A DNA stretch of 64,000 nt from Methylococcales bacterium (GTDB lineage: Bacteria; Pseudomonadota; Gammaproteobacteria; Methylococcales; Methylomonadaceae). Location: positions 1 to 64,000 of the forward strand of contig JAQURG010000002.1 in the NCBI GenBank assembly GCA_028715725.1, read 5' to 3'. The translations under genes were made by a program, and so were the position numbers. Shown here piece after piece: positions 52,194 through 60,821 of this stretch (its first letter is position 1; each line of letters starts with the position of its first letter). Under the pieces are notes generated by a model. The model was given only the letters and a program-made list of their open reading frames with translations. It had not been told where the DNA came from and did not search any database.

Positions 52194-53692
52194 GTCATAG
52201 GTATTTATACAAATCGTCGATGACCTGTCTATTACGGTTCTTAACCGTTATCTGTCCTTTAATGCTCATCGCGTGCACGGTCGGGCCGGATTATCGGCGG
52301 CCGGATATTCCCGCTTCGTCAAGCTTCAAAGAGCTTAAAGGCTGGAAGCAGGCGCAGCCGCGTGATTACGAGCTTGCCGGCAAATGGTGGGAAATATTCC
52401 ACGATTCTCAGCTGAATGCCCTGGAAGAGCAGGTTAATGTTGCCAATCAGTCTATCGCCCAGGCCGAGGCTCAATTCAAACAGGCCCAGTCGCTCGTGCA
52501 GGCTGCAAGCGCCGCCTATTTTCCCACCGCTACCGGTACGGCGACCGTCAATCGCTTCCGCGCCGCGAGCGGCCAGAATGTGGCTGTTTCCGGCGTCAGG
52601 TATCTGTTCGGGGCTGCATTAAGCGTCGCGTGGGAACCGGATTTATGGGGTAGTGTTCGCAGACAGGTCGAATCCAGTAAAGCCGACGCCCAAGCCAGCG
52701 CCGCCACTTTGCAGGCCTTGCGTTTATCGACCCAGGCCACACTGGCGCAAGACTATTTCCTAATGCGGGCGCTTGATGCGCAGATAAAAGTCCTGAACGA
52801 TACTATCGAAACTTATGAAAGAACGCTGAAGATCACACAAAACCGTTATGCAGCGGGCATAGCCGCCAAATCGGAAATTGTCCAGGCCGAAACCCAGCTC
52901 GAATCAGTACGGGCGCAAGCTCTCCATCTTGGCGTACAACGCGCGCAACTTGAACACGCCATAGCCATACTGATTGGCAAGACCCCGGCCGAACTTAACA
53001 TAGCGGTTGCTCCTTTGAATACACAGCTGCCGGCGATTCCGGTCAGTATTCCGTCGCAACTTCTGGAACGAAGGCCGGATATCTCCGCCGCCGAGCGCCA
53101 GGCTGCCGCCGCCAATGCCCAAATAGGGGTAGCCAAAGCCGCCTATTTTCCTACGCTGAGTCTTGCAGCCACTAACGGTCAACAATCCAGTCAGCTTTCA
53201 AATCTGCTGTCTTCGGCTGCACGTTATTGGGCGCTGGGACCGGCCGCGCTGGCGATTCCTCTCTTTGATGGCGGCGCTCGCGGCGCACAAATGCAGCAAG
53301 CCATCGATGCCTATGATGCCAGCGTTGCGGCCTATCGCCAGGCTGTTCTTGTCAGCTTTCAGGAGGTTGAAGACAATCTGGCCGCGCTGCGCATCCTGGA
53401 ACAGGAACTGCTTGTTCAGAACAGGGCGGTGGAGTCCGCACATAAGGCCGTCCTGTTAACCACCAACCAATACAAGGCGGGGACGGTCAGTTATCTTAAT
53501 GTCATGGTTGATCAGGCGGCCGCTCTCGCGAATGAAAGAGCCGCTGTTGACCTTCAGGGACAGCGTTTCAGCGCCGCCGTTCTTCTTGTCAAAGCCCTGG
53601 GCGGCGGCTGGAACGCATCCGAGCTACCTGGTGAGGATGAAGTCGGCGGCGAGGTCAAGTGGTCGCAGTTTCTTCCCATTCCGTTAAAGTGA
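52190..53692 (+). CDS. Outer-membrane efflux lipoprotein, NodT/TolC family
   Basis: About 500 residues from ATG 52190, which overlaps the mdtC stop as ATGA; the frame is open further upstream to 52127 inside mdtC. Lipobox LIAC, then [12 protein letters not shown], the typical start of NodT proteins. Two OEP repeats follow ([39 protein letters not shown], and [17 protein letters not shown]). It forms the trimeric outer-membrane channel for the Mdt pump and completes the tripartite system. Confidence 0.93.
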   Translation: MSHRYLYKSSMTCLLRFLTVICPLMLIACTVGPDYRRPDIPASSSFKELKGWKQAQPRDYELAGKWWEIFHDSQLNALEEQVNVANQSIAQAEAQFKQAQSLVQAASAAYFPTATGTATVNRFRAASGQNVAVSGVRYLFGAALSVAWEPDLWGSVRRQVESSKADAQASAATLQALRLSTQATLAQDYFLMRALDAQIKVLNDTIETYERTLKITQNRYAAGIAAKSEIVQAETQLESVRAQALHLGVQRAQLEHAIAILIGKTPAELNIAVAPLNTQLPAIPVSIPSQLLERRPDISAAERQAAAANAQIGVAKAAYFPTLSLAATNGQQSSQLSNLLSSAARYWALGPAALAIPLFDGGARGAQMQQAIDAYDASVAAYRQAVLVSFQEVEDNLAALRILEQELLVQNRAVESAHKAVLLTTNQYKAGTVSYLNVMVDQAAALANERAAVDLQGQRFSAAVLLVKALGGGWNASELPGEDEVGGEVKWSQFLPIPLK

Positions 53693-53885
53693 TCATGAAA
53701 AGCATGTACCCTCCTTAAGCCATGCGCTGCATAATCATATCAGCCGCTTTACGAGGCAAAGCTGATAAATGCGATTTAAACTCGGCCCGTAAACGCAACT
53801 CTATTTGACGCATGCTTCGCCAAATCAATGCTCTTCAACGACATTTGCGTGGCGTACCGGACATTCTTTGATTCGGAATCAATGA

Positions 53886-54710
53886 TCAGCGATGCATTGT
53901 CAGCGAACCTCCAACAGCCTGGTCGTTAAAGTAAATGACGGTTTCATTTTCCTGTTTCAGGGCGAGAACATAGAGCAGCGGCAGGTAATGCTCAGGAGTA
54001 GGCGCCGCCAATCGGACTGCATCACCCAATAATGGATAATCAGCCAGTTCAGCATGACGGTTCTCATTGATTAATCGCTTGAAAAGCTCGTTGGCTTCGA
54101 TAGCCCAATCTAATCCGAAAGGCTTATTAAAATCAGCAGGACCATTGCTTAATACAAGCCGGTTCAGATTATGCACCATATTTCCGCTGCCGATAATCAG
54201 GACGCCCTTTTGCCGCAGAGGAGCCAGTTCTTTTGCCAGGACGTAATGTTCATGTCCAGATAGGTTATAGTCCAGGCTCAGCTAAATTACCGGAATATCG
54301 GCGACAGGAAACATCTGCATCAGCACACTCCAACAACCATGATCCAGGCCCCAGTCCAGATCTTGCCACACGCTTGTTTTCTTCACCGCCTCCTATACCT
54401 CCCGGGCCAACGCTGGGCTACCCGGAGCCGTGTACTGCACCTCATGCAGCGCCAGCGGAAAGCCGCCGAAATCATGAATAGTACGCGGCTTTTCCATGGC
54501 TGTAACCAGGGTTCCGTGCGTTTGCCAATGTGCTGAAATGCACAGGATGGCCTGTGGTTTAGGCAGAATTTCAGCTACTTTACGCCATGCCCTTGAGAAC
54601 TCATTATCTTCAATGGCATTCATCGGGTTGCCATGACCGATAAACAACACAGGCATCAACTCAGCGCTGTCCGTGGTATTGATCAGTTTGTCAATTTTTG
54701 TCTGGTCCAT
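53886..54710 (-). pseudogene. 4,5-DOPA dioxygenase extradiol (YgiD/LigB-like) with two in-frame TAG codons
   Basis: The frame starts at ATG 54710 and reads MPVLFIGHGNPMNAI (metal His), ILCISAHWQTHG (second His), then a TAG at 54395-54393. It continues in the same frame (TSVWQDLDWGLDHGCWSVL) to another TAG at 54284-54282, and then LDYNLSGHEHYVLAKELAPL, GSGNMVHNL, and GDAVRLAAPTPEHYLPLLYV to 53886. All of the expected domain is present without frameshift; only the two ambers break it. TAG is a normal stop for other genes here (for example at 1416-1418), so recoding is not suggested. The family is zinc-dependent ring-opening dioxygenases. Confidence 0.8.
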
Positions 54711-54827
54711 GATTAGTCCTCATAACAACACAACCTCAGCTAATAATAGCCAAGCCGTCGCATAAAGTATTGTGAACAATTTCAAAGCCGGTTCATATTA
54801 CCGGACGCGTAAGCGGCGCTTGGCCAA

Positions 54828-55820
54828 TTAATCCAGGATAAGCCCGGAACATTTTTGTCTGGCTGATGCCGGGGCATACATAAAGTTATCATTTTCAATC
54901 AGTTCATTTCCAGCGGCGTCAAGATGTTTTTCCTTTTCCATTTCCCAGCGTTTTTCGAAATAATCAAGAAAGAGATCAGCAAAATTCCAATGTTCTGATT
55001 CAAAAGAAGGCTGGATTTCAGTCTTGAGCTCAGATTCCCAATTCAAATAGGGCATTTTCGAAACCGGCTCGGTCAAGTAAGAGCTGTTGTAGACTTTCAC
55101 TTTTCTGGACTTGCCTGAGATGATAATAAATAAGGGCAGACTGGGTAATCCTTCATATACAAAAACGCCTAATGAACCCTTCATCGTGTCGTCGATTCGA
55201 CTGATCACATCTTCCAGCGATACCCTGAATAACTTGGAATACTCGTTAAATTCATGCGGGTTAAATCCGGAGGTTTCCGTAGCGCGCAACTCGCCAAATA
55301 TGCAGTCGGATTTTAAAATAAGCAGTCTGAAATGAACGCCGTTTTTTATCGCATTTTCTATTTCCCGTGATTTGTTTTTGAAGCGTGGATCAAAGGTAAT
55401 CAGCCAATAAACATAATCCCCCGGTTTCAAGCCCTGCATAATTTGACTGAAATCGAACTCCTTATTGGTAATGCCCGAAAAGCCCCGTTTCACAGAATTT
55501 AACAGAATATTATCAACATGCTTGACCAGCGCGTCGCTCAGGTTTTTTAATGACTCTTCGCGTTCCTCAGCCGCGCTTATCCAATGATGAAAAAAACCGA
55601 CAGAGATAATAACGGATAAAAACAGGCCAAATTCTGAAAAAATCTTGAATACCCACCCATATTCCTTCGTGGCAAAATCTTTTGCCAAAACTTCAAAAAG
55701 CTTGTAAATGGTGAATCCTCCGAAAATAAGAACAAGAGAGAAAAGCCCTTTGAGTTTCTTGGCGGCAGTTAGTGAAGACATATAATTCATCGTTTTATGG
55801 TTAAGAATATTTAACTGCAT
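54828..55820 (-). CDS. Membrane-anchored protein of unknown function, possible PLD-like domain
   Basis: 330 residues. Two N-terminal TM helices (FSLVLIFGGFTIYKLFEVLA and FSEFGLFLSVIISVGFFHHW) are followed by a soluble cytoplasmic part. It contains GDYVYWLITFDPRFKNKSREIENAIKNG, VHFRLLILKSDC, and a strand-rich stretch VFVYEGLPSLPLFIIISGK. The pattern of repeated charged helix plus VxFRLLIL strand resembles the regulatory-type phospholipase D fold without its HKD residues; this is a weak impression. No family can be named. Neighbours are a broken dioxygenase and an AlkB homologue, not obviously related. Confidence 0.7.
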   Translation of the reverse strand: MQLNILNHKTMNYMSSLTAAKKLKGLFSLVLIFGGFTIYKLFEVLAKDFATKEYGWVFKIFSEFGLFLSVIISVGFFHHWISAAEEREESLKNLSDALVKHVDNILLNSVKRGFSGITNKEFDFSQIMQGLKPGDYVYWLITFDPRFKNKSREIENAIKNGVHFRLLILKSDCIFGELRATETSGFNPHEFNEYSKLFRVSLEDVISRIDDTMKGSLGVFVYEGLPSLPLFIIISGKSRKVKVYNSSYLTEPVSKMPYLNWESELKTEIQPSFESEHWNFADLFLDYFEKRWEMEKEKHLDAAGNELIENDNFMYAPASARQKCSGLILD

Positions 55821-55960
55821 AAGTAGTTATTATCCAGCTCCGGGTAGCTTATACTCTATATCCCTTATTTGACAAGAATCCATTCAAGACCAGCCGGATA
55901 TCCGATGAATGATCTCATTCTGACCAAATTCCAGGGATTCCAAATCAAACGAGGACAGTT

Positions 55961-56560
55961 ATGCTGTTAGATAAAGAACAAAATCTTGCGCCTTTTGATG
56001 GCGAACTGTTTTTAATCAGGTGCTTTTACCAACAGCCCGAGTCCGATTGGCTGTTCGCAAAATTGCAAAGCACATTGGCATGGCAGGAAGAAGATATTCT
56101 TATTTACGGGAAACGGTGCAAGGTGCCGAGGCTGATGTGCTGGTACGGCGATCCGGACGCCTGTTACCGGTATTCAGGGGTTGACCATCAACCTTTACCG
56201 TGGACGGATGAACTGCTGGTTATCAAGGAAAAAGTGCAGAATGACTGCCATTCGTCTTTCAATAGCGTATTGGCTAATCTGTATCGCAACGGCAGGGATT
56301 CGATGGGTTATCATGCCGACGATGAAGAAGAACTGGGACAAAATCCTGTGATCGCTTCATTGAGCCTGGGAGATGAACGCCTGTTTAAACTGCATCATAA
56401 AAAACGCAAACAAACCCTGGATATCAACCTTGGCCATGGAGATTTACTGGTCATGACGGGAACGCTACAGCATCACTGGGTGCATTCGCTCCCTAAAACC
56501 ACCAAACTCAAAGGGCCCAGAATCAACCTGACATTCCGGAAAATTTTTAATTTTCTGTAG
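55961..56560 (+). CDS. AlkB-like 2-oxoglutarate/Fe(II) dioxygenase
   Basis: 199 residues, the size of the AlkB/ALKBH2-3-like group. Iron ligands are present: His and Asp in GYHADDEEEL, His in QHHWVHSLPK, and the 2-oxoglutarate-binding Arg in RINLTFRKI. NLYRNGRDSMGYHADDE is the typical AlkB loop, and VPRLMCWYG precedes it. It probably repairs alkylated DNA or RNA by oxidative demethylation. A GAGGA RBS precedes the ATG. It is a single gene. Confidence 0.92.
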   Translation: MLLDKEQNLAPFDGELFLIRCFYQQPESDWLFAKLQSTLAWQEEDILIYGKRCKVPRLMCWYGDPDACYRYSGVDHQPLPWTDELLVIKEKVQNDCHSSFNSVLANLYRNGRDSMGYHADDEEELGQNPVIASLSLGDERLFKLHHKKRKQTLDINLGHGDLLVMTGTLQHHWVHSLPKTTKLKGPRINLTFRKIFNFL

Positions 56561-56661
56561 GTAGCATCCTCCAAAATCCGAGTGAGCAGGTTTTTGCCCA
56601 TTAATGAACAAACGTTGTGTTAATAGGTACAGAGAGCGACCATCCTAAGTTATTTGATCAA

Positions 56662-57186
56662 TCAGTATTTTTTCTCAATGACCGGCTCTTTACCTGAAAA
56701 TCCGGGAACCTTGATATCGGCATCCTGCACCGGGCTGGCATAGCGAATGGCCAGCTTCCATGCCACGCCCTGCTTTTTCCAAACGTCTACCAGGAAAACG
56801 TTTCGTATACCCTGCTTATTATCGGCAAAGGAATCCCACACAAAACTGACAATGGCGTTCTCATTTAAATCGTGTACCGCCATTCTTCCAATGTGGAACG
56901 TATAAGCCGAAGCTTCTTCCAGGGAGGTTTTAAGCCATTCTGAATAAGGTACCGGATTATCCGGACTGGCGGCAGTCCGCATCTCGAAATCTTCGGCTAC
57001 TAATTGATCGAGCTTGAGTTGATTCCTGCTTTTAAGCGCTTCAATAAGGTCGTTTTCCAGCTCCGAAAAGGTTTTGACCTGCCGTGTTAATGAAGGAATC
57101 TTGCCAGCATCTCCAGATAGAGGTCCACCCTCAGCCGACCAGGAAAATGTGAATATAATTATTAATGCGAAATGACGTATTCTCAT
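56662..57186 (-). CDS. Secreted NTF2-like (DUF4440-type) protein
   Basis: 174 residues with a signal peptide (RIRHFALIIIFTFSWSAEG). The mature part is an NTF2-like fold: SELENDLIEALKSRNQLKLDQLVAEDFEM, EWLKTSLEEASAYTFHIG, VSFVWDS, then VFLVDVWKKQGVAWKLAIRY, the final strand of the family. Such folds bind small ligands or act as enzymes; the activity is not predictable. ATG 57186 is chosen; the longer frame overlaps the end of the neighbour. It follows the EXORDIUM-like gene by 4 bp on the same strand, so they form a probable two-gene operon. Confidence 0.7.
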   Translation of the reverse strand: MRIRHFALIIIFTFSWSAEGGPLSGDAGKIPSLTRQVKTFSELENDLIEALKSRNQLKLDQLVAEDFEMRTAASPDNPVPYSEWLKTSLEEASAYTFHIGRMAVHDLNENAIVSFVWDSFADNKQGIRNVFLVDVWKKQGVAWKLAIRYASPVQDADIKVPGFSGKEPVIEKKY

Positions 57187-57190
57187 GATT

Positions 57191-58138
57191 TTAATAAGAT
57201 AATGTGCAATAACCGCCTTTAGCATTAGCCCAGTTTTGCTGAATCAGGTAGTCTCGGTTTCCCACCTTCATATTAGCCACTGCTCCGTTGGGCGTTGCGT
57301 AAGTACTGCCGTATTTCCACGAGCATTTATCGGCGTTTTCGTACCCTCTATTATCATACCAGGCGTTCAGGTTCGGGTCCGTTACCGTTTCTTCCAATTC
57401 ATGAGCAATAATGCTCGCCATGCCGTCAGCACCCGCATTACCATTCGGGCCCTTTGTTCGAGATGAGCAAGAGCTGGGGCAGCGATCAGGATTGCCGACA
57501 AAAGAGTATTTAATATCGACACCTGAAATCGTATCATGCGCATGCCAGCCGCAATATTGAGTACAAAATCCGGAAGAGGCGTTCACCTCAGCCGAGGTGA
57601 GAACAAAATAAACAGCATTGGCATCTGCAGGAAGAGCTTCGGATATGATTGCATCGCTAACGATTGATTTTATATTTGCATCCGACAGTGATGTGCCATA
57701 TATCCCGGCATCGGTAGATATTGATCCGTTATAATACACTTCAGTGGAAACAGGCAGATTGCTCTCGTTATAATAAGAGGTATTAATCCTGAAATAACGA
57801 CTTCTTCCTATGGAATTAGCTAAATCAGTCAAAATTGTAGTAGCCGTATTTCCTGACCAGTCTCCATACCAGATATAGTACACATTGGTAGGTCCGAGCA
57901 TTACAGGTCCGCCGTGATAAGTTATTCCGTTATTCTGGATATTTGAACCGCCGCGTTTAGCCCTGTTCAACTCCCTGTTTTTCCGCCTTGCGTCCGGAAG
58001 TTCGCCCCTACCTTTACCGGTGGGAACCAAATCCTGCCCTTCTGTATTCACCTCGGTTCCATGAGCTGAAGCGCAAAGCAACAGGCCGGCCAGGAAAAAA
58101 GGGGGGGTTATAGTAAGTGTTTTATGCAGTGAATTCAT
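57191..58138 (-). CDS. EXORDIUM-like (phosphate-induced protein 1 family) secreted protein
   Basis: 315 residues from ATG 58138 (GGAGACAGG upstream). Signal peptide (about 1-25), a basic linker (RRKNRELNRAKRGG), then the EXO/PHI-1 domain: YHGGPVMLGPTNVYYIWYGDW, INTSYYN, TDPNLNAWYD. The HELEETVTDP motif and a Cys-rich stretch (FCTQYCGWH, RCPSSCSS) are kept. The family is best known as plant cell-wall growth proteins; bacterial members are uncommon. HExxE resembles a metalloprotease site. The partner gene downstream is an NTF2-like protein. Confidence 0.85.
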   Translation of the reverse strand: MNSLHKTLTITPPFFLAGLLLCASAHGTEVNTEGQDLVPTGKGRGELPDARRKNRELNRAKRGGSNIQNNGITYHGGPVMLGPTNVYYIWYGDWSGNTATTILTDLANSIGRSRYFRINTSYYNESNLPVSTEVYYNGSISTDAGIYGTSLSDANIKSIVSDAIISEALPADANAVYFVLTSAEVNASSGFCTQYCGWHAHDTISGVDIKYSFVGNPDRCPSSCSSRTKGPNGNAGADGMASIIAHELEETVTDPNLNAWYDNRGYENADKCSWKYGSTYATPNGAVANMKVGNRDYLIQQNWANAKGGYCTLSY

Positions 58139-58282
58139 ATCCTGTCTCCGCCAATATTTCAAGTTTATAATCTTCTGAAGAATGAGGCGATACAGCCGGT
58201 TACTTCATGTTTATTCCAGAGCCCAGTCGGGTATGGGCATGAAAAAAACAGGCGCCGGCCTTAACGACTTGCCTCGATAAAT

Positions 58283-58647
58283 TTATTTGAGTTGCTGATA
58301 ATACTGAGCCAGTTCCCTGATTTCGTCTTCGCTCAGTTGCTGGGCAATTAAACGCATACGGCTGTAAATATCATTGTGCCGCCGACCGTTTTTATAGTCG
58401 AGCAAGGTTCTTGCAAAGTAATCGGCCTGCTGCCCTGCCGGCGCCGGAATATCCTGTTTTTCGCCCTGACCTTTTGCACCATGGCAAACAAAGCAAGGCG
58501 GCAGGATGAAACCCTAGCCCCGCGGCAGAAATACGCCGTAATAAAGAAAAAACCAGGCAACAATCATTCCGCCGACAGCCACTGACATCAGCGCAAAAGC
58601 GCCAAGCGGGGACTTTCGAGAATACGCTTGCGATCTTCTTCAGTCAT
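58283..58647 (-). pseudogene. Cytochrome c (c4-like) with TM anchor, frameshifted and with an in-frame TAG
   Basis: From ATG 58647 the frame gives MTEEDRKRILESPRLALL, then coding moves to another frame: LMSVAVGGMIVAWFFLYYGVFLPRG (a TM helix), TAG, then ILPPCFVCHGAKGQG (haem motif CFVCH), and a c-type domain ending ELAQYYQQLK at 58283. It looks like a small membrane-anchored cytochrome c that was lost by two lesions. It may have fed an oxidase. Confidence 0.65.
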
Positions 58648-58787
58648 TTTTATCCATCTCGGCCTCACTCGTTATAATTGAATCGATTTCATTAAGCTTG
58701 CAGGCAATTTGCATGAAAAGTTTAGCACTTTAATAGATGAGTTGCACTTAACTATTCTTACAAATTGAATGAGTGGACTGACAACAC

Positions 58788-59153
58788 TTAATCCATATTC
58801 TCATAGACATCTTTAGTAAAACGGGGTGTACAGATAGCAAAAAAAACCAGGTCTTCAGTACCCATATTGGTAATTCTCTGTGCGTACAGAGACGGAATGA
58901 TAACCACATCGCCTGCTGATATCTGCTGCGGCGCTAATCCGGCGATTTCAACGGTCGCTATGCCTGAAAGAATAACGTATCTCTCGACTACGCCTTTTAA
59001 ACGGTGCAGTTTGGTTGTCACTCCTGCCTTGACCCGAGCTCTGGCAATAGATACGCCGGTGTCTGAAGGTGAGTTTGACAGCTCCAGAATAAAACAGCCC
59101 TCTTCGAAATAATATTCGTCGTCTTCATTGGCTTTTAAGATTTGTGGTGTCAT
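58788..59153 (-). CDS. Cupin-domain protein
   Basis: 121 residues, a single small beta-barrel: GVSIARARVKAGVTTKLHRLKG (first cupin motif, with His), VVERYVILSGIATVEIAG (Glu of the motif), then AGDVVIIPSLYAQRITNMGTEDLVFFAICTPRF (second motif, with few His residues). Such proteins bind a metal and small molecules; a substrate is not predictable. It lies between a broken cytochrome and a DCC protein, on the same strand as both. Confidence 0.8.
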   Translation of the reverse strand: MTPQILKANEDDEYYFEEGCFILELSNSPSDTGVSIARARVKAGVTTKLHRLKGVVERYVILSGIATVEIAGLAPQQISAGDVVIIPSLYAQRITNMGTEDLVFFAICTPRFTKDVYENMD

Positions 59154-59210
59154 GGTTGAATTACTCGATAAATTGAGTCAGTAAATATACCTGAAAATGA
59201 CGCAGAATCC

Positions 59211-59582
59211 TTATAATCGCCCGCTGTGCCTCAGCCGGCGATTCACTTGCCCGTGATAAATTCTGGCCAGTAATGGACGAATCAATGGCAATCCGATCAG
59301 CCAGGCGAGTGGCTTCAGCAAAGGCACTTTACTCATCAGCAGAATATAAGCATCCATTTCGGAAAGAATCCGCTGATCCTCGTCTTTGACATGCAGTTCG
59401 GTTAATGCCTTATGGGGATCAATGCCGATTTCACGCAACTGCTCTTCCTTGCCGGTAATATCAAGCCAGCAGATATCTTCGCCTGCTTTCCCGGCCAGTT
59501 TTTCATAATTGCGCCTGTCTTTGACACATTTTGGACAGGCTCCATCATAATAAACTGTTATCCTGGCTTTATCCTGACTCAT
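59211..59582 (-). CDS. DUF393 (DCC) thiol-disulfide oxidoreductase-like protein
   Basis: 123 residues with the family start YYDGACPKCVKDRRNYE, including the CPxC pair, then LDITGKEEQLREIGIDPHKAL and a C-terminal hydrophobic segment (LLKPLAWLIGLPLIRPLLARIY). Members of the DCC family are thioredoxin-like and of uncertain function; a redox role is likely. It is 58 bp from the cupin gene and probably transcribed with it. Confidence 0.85.
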   Translation of the reverse strand: MSQDKARITVYYDGACPKCVKDRRNYEKLAGKAGEDICWLDITGKEEQLREIGIDPHKALTELHVKDEDQRILSEMDAYILLMSKVPLLKPLAWLIGLPLIRPLLARIYHGQVNRRLRHSGRL

Positions 59583-59856
59583 AATTCATTACCTCCAATC
59601 ACTACCGGAAATGAATGAAAGCACCAACTGGCTTCGCTCAAAAGAATTATCATGAAAAGATGGAGAATGGCAAGCTGTTGATCAATCTTGATCACCATCT
59701 ATAATTATGCCATTAGGTATTAATGCTCCTAAAGGCATTCTATAGCCTTGTGCAGGAATGATGCTAATCTGATACTGCGCTAAAGCAATTGTCTGTTATC
59801 TAAGGACAAGGATTTTGTTAGAATAATAGAAGTCTTGGTTATCGAAATATCCGGCT

Positions 59857-60581
59857 ATGCCACGTCCTTATTCAGAAGATTTACGGCTACGTGTTGTGAA
59901 TGCCGTTGCAAGCGGCGAAACCACGCGCGCAGTCAGTGCGCTTTTTCAAGTCAGCTCTTCCTTGGTGTCCAACCTTCATTAGTGTCGGCGTCAAACCGGC
60001 GCTGTTCAACCGAAGCCGATCGGCGGTTACCGGCGAGCTCTGCTGGAGCCCTATGAAGTTGCGCTAACCGAGCAACTCTCGAACAGCCCGTCCATGACGT
60101 TGAAGGAAGTGCAGGCCTGGTTAGCCGGCGAACAGGGCTTAACGATTTCCATTTCAGCGATTGATAAATTTCTTCGCCAGAAACTTAAGCTACCGCTATA
60201 AAAAAAAGCGTGGCCGCCAGTGAACAGAGACGGGCCGACGTAGCGGTGGCGCGGGAGCGCCGGCAAGCCTGGCAGAAAAGCTGTGATCTGTCGAAGCTGG
60301 TATTTCTCGACGAAACCGGTGCATCGACGGATAGGATCCGTGGCTATGGCCGTGCGTTAGGCGGTGCCCGTTGTAAAGATGCCGCCCCTGCCGGATATTG
60401 GCAGACGCTGACCTTTATCGCCGGCTTGCGGGCAGACCGGCTCACTGCACCCGGGGTGCCTGAATCGGGCCATGAATGGCGCAGCCTTCAAAGAATATCT
60501 GCGCTCGACCGGATTATGGATCAGTTCCATGCCGATGAATGCCTGAATTATTTTAAAAACTCAGGCTATGCTTTTAACTAA
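59857..60581 (+). mobile_element. IS630-family transposase, decayed
   Basis: From ATG 59857 the sequence reads MPRPYSEDLRLRVVNAVASG, the helix-turn-helix start of IS630 transposases, then breaks frame. Later parts appear in other frames: VQAWLAGEQGLTISISAI, the DDE Asp in KLVFLDETGAST, then WQTLTFIAGLRADRLTAP, and the end HADECLNYFKNSGYAFN. Several frameshifts and stops make it inactive. It separates the DCC gene from the c-di-GMP operon. Confidence 0.85.
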
Positions 60582-60821
60582 CAAAGAAATGCTCTAGATA
60601 TATTTTTTTCAATTGCCCTGCCGCTATTAATTTTTAAGCGAACTGAATGGGGATAATACCCCTATGTCCCTCTACCGCAAAGATGTTCTCAGCCGATGAA
60701 AATTTTCAATTACATAACTTATCGGAACAGCGTTTGCTTATCGAACAAAAAGAACACTCATATTTAAACTGGACTGAGAATGGCTGAGTTCCATTTTTTT
60801 CAGACTTATCCATCGCACAGT

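Noticed and set aside
53718..53830. Possible IS110-type transposase remnant (SIDLAKHA-like frame) on the minus strand
   Set aside because: The similarity is limited to a few residues and the frame breaks at once, so it cannot be supported.
53886..54710. Amber recoding (for example pyrrolysine) to explain the two in-frame TAG codons
   Set aside because: TAG is the natural stop of several intact genes here (SCO-like at 1416-1418, SDR at 9767-9769, coxB1 at 17521-17523), and no tRNA or pyl genes are seen.
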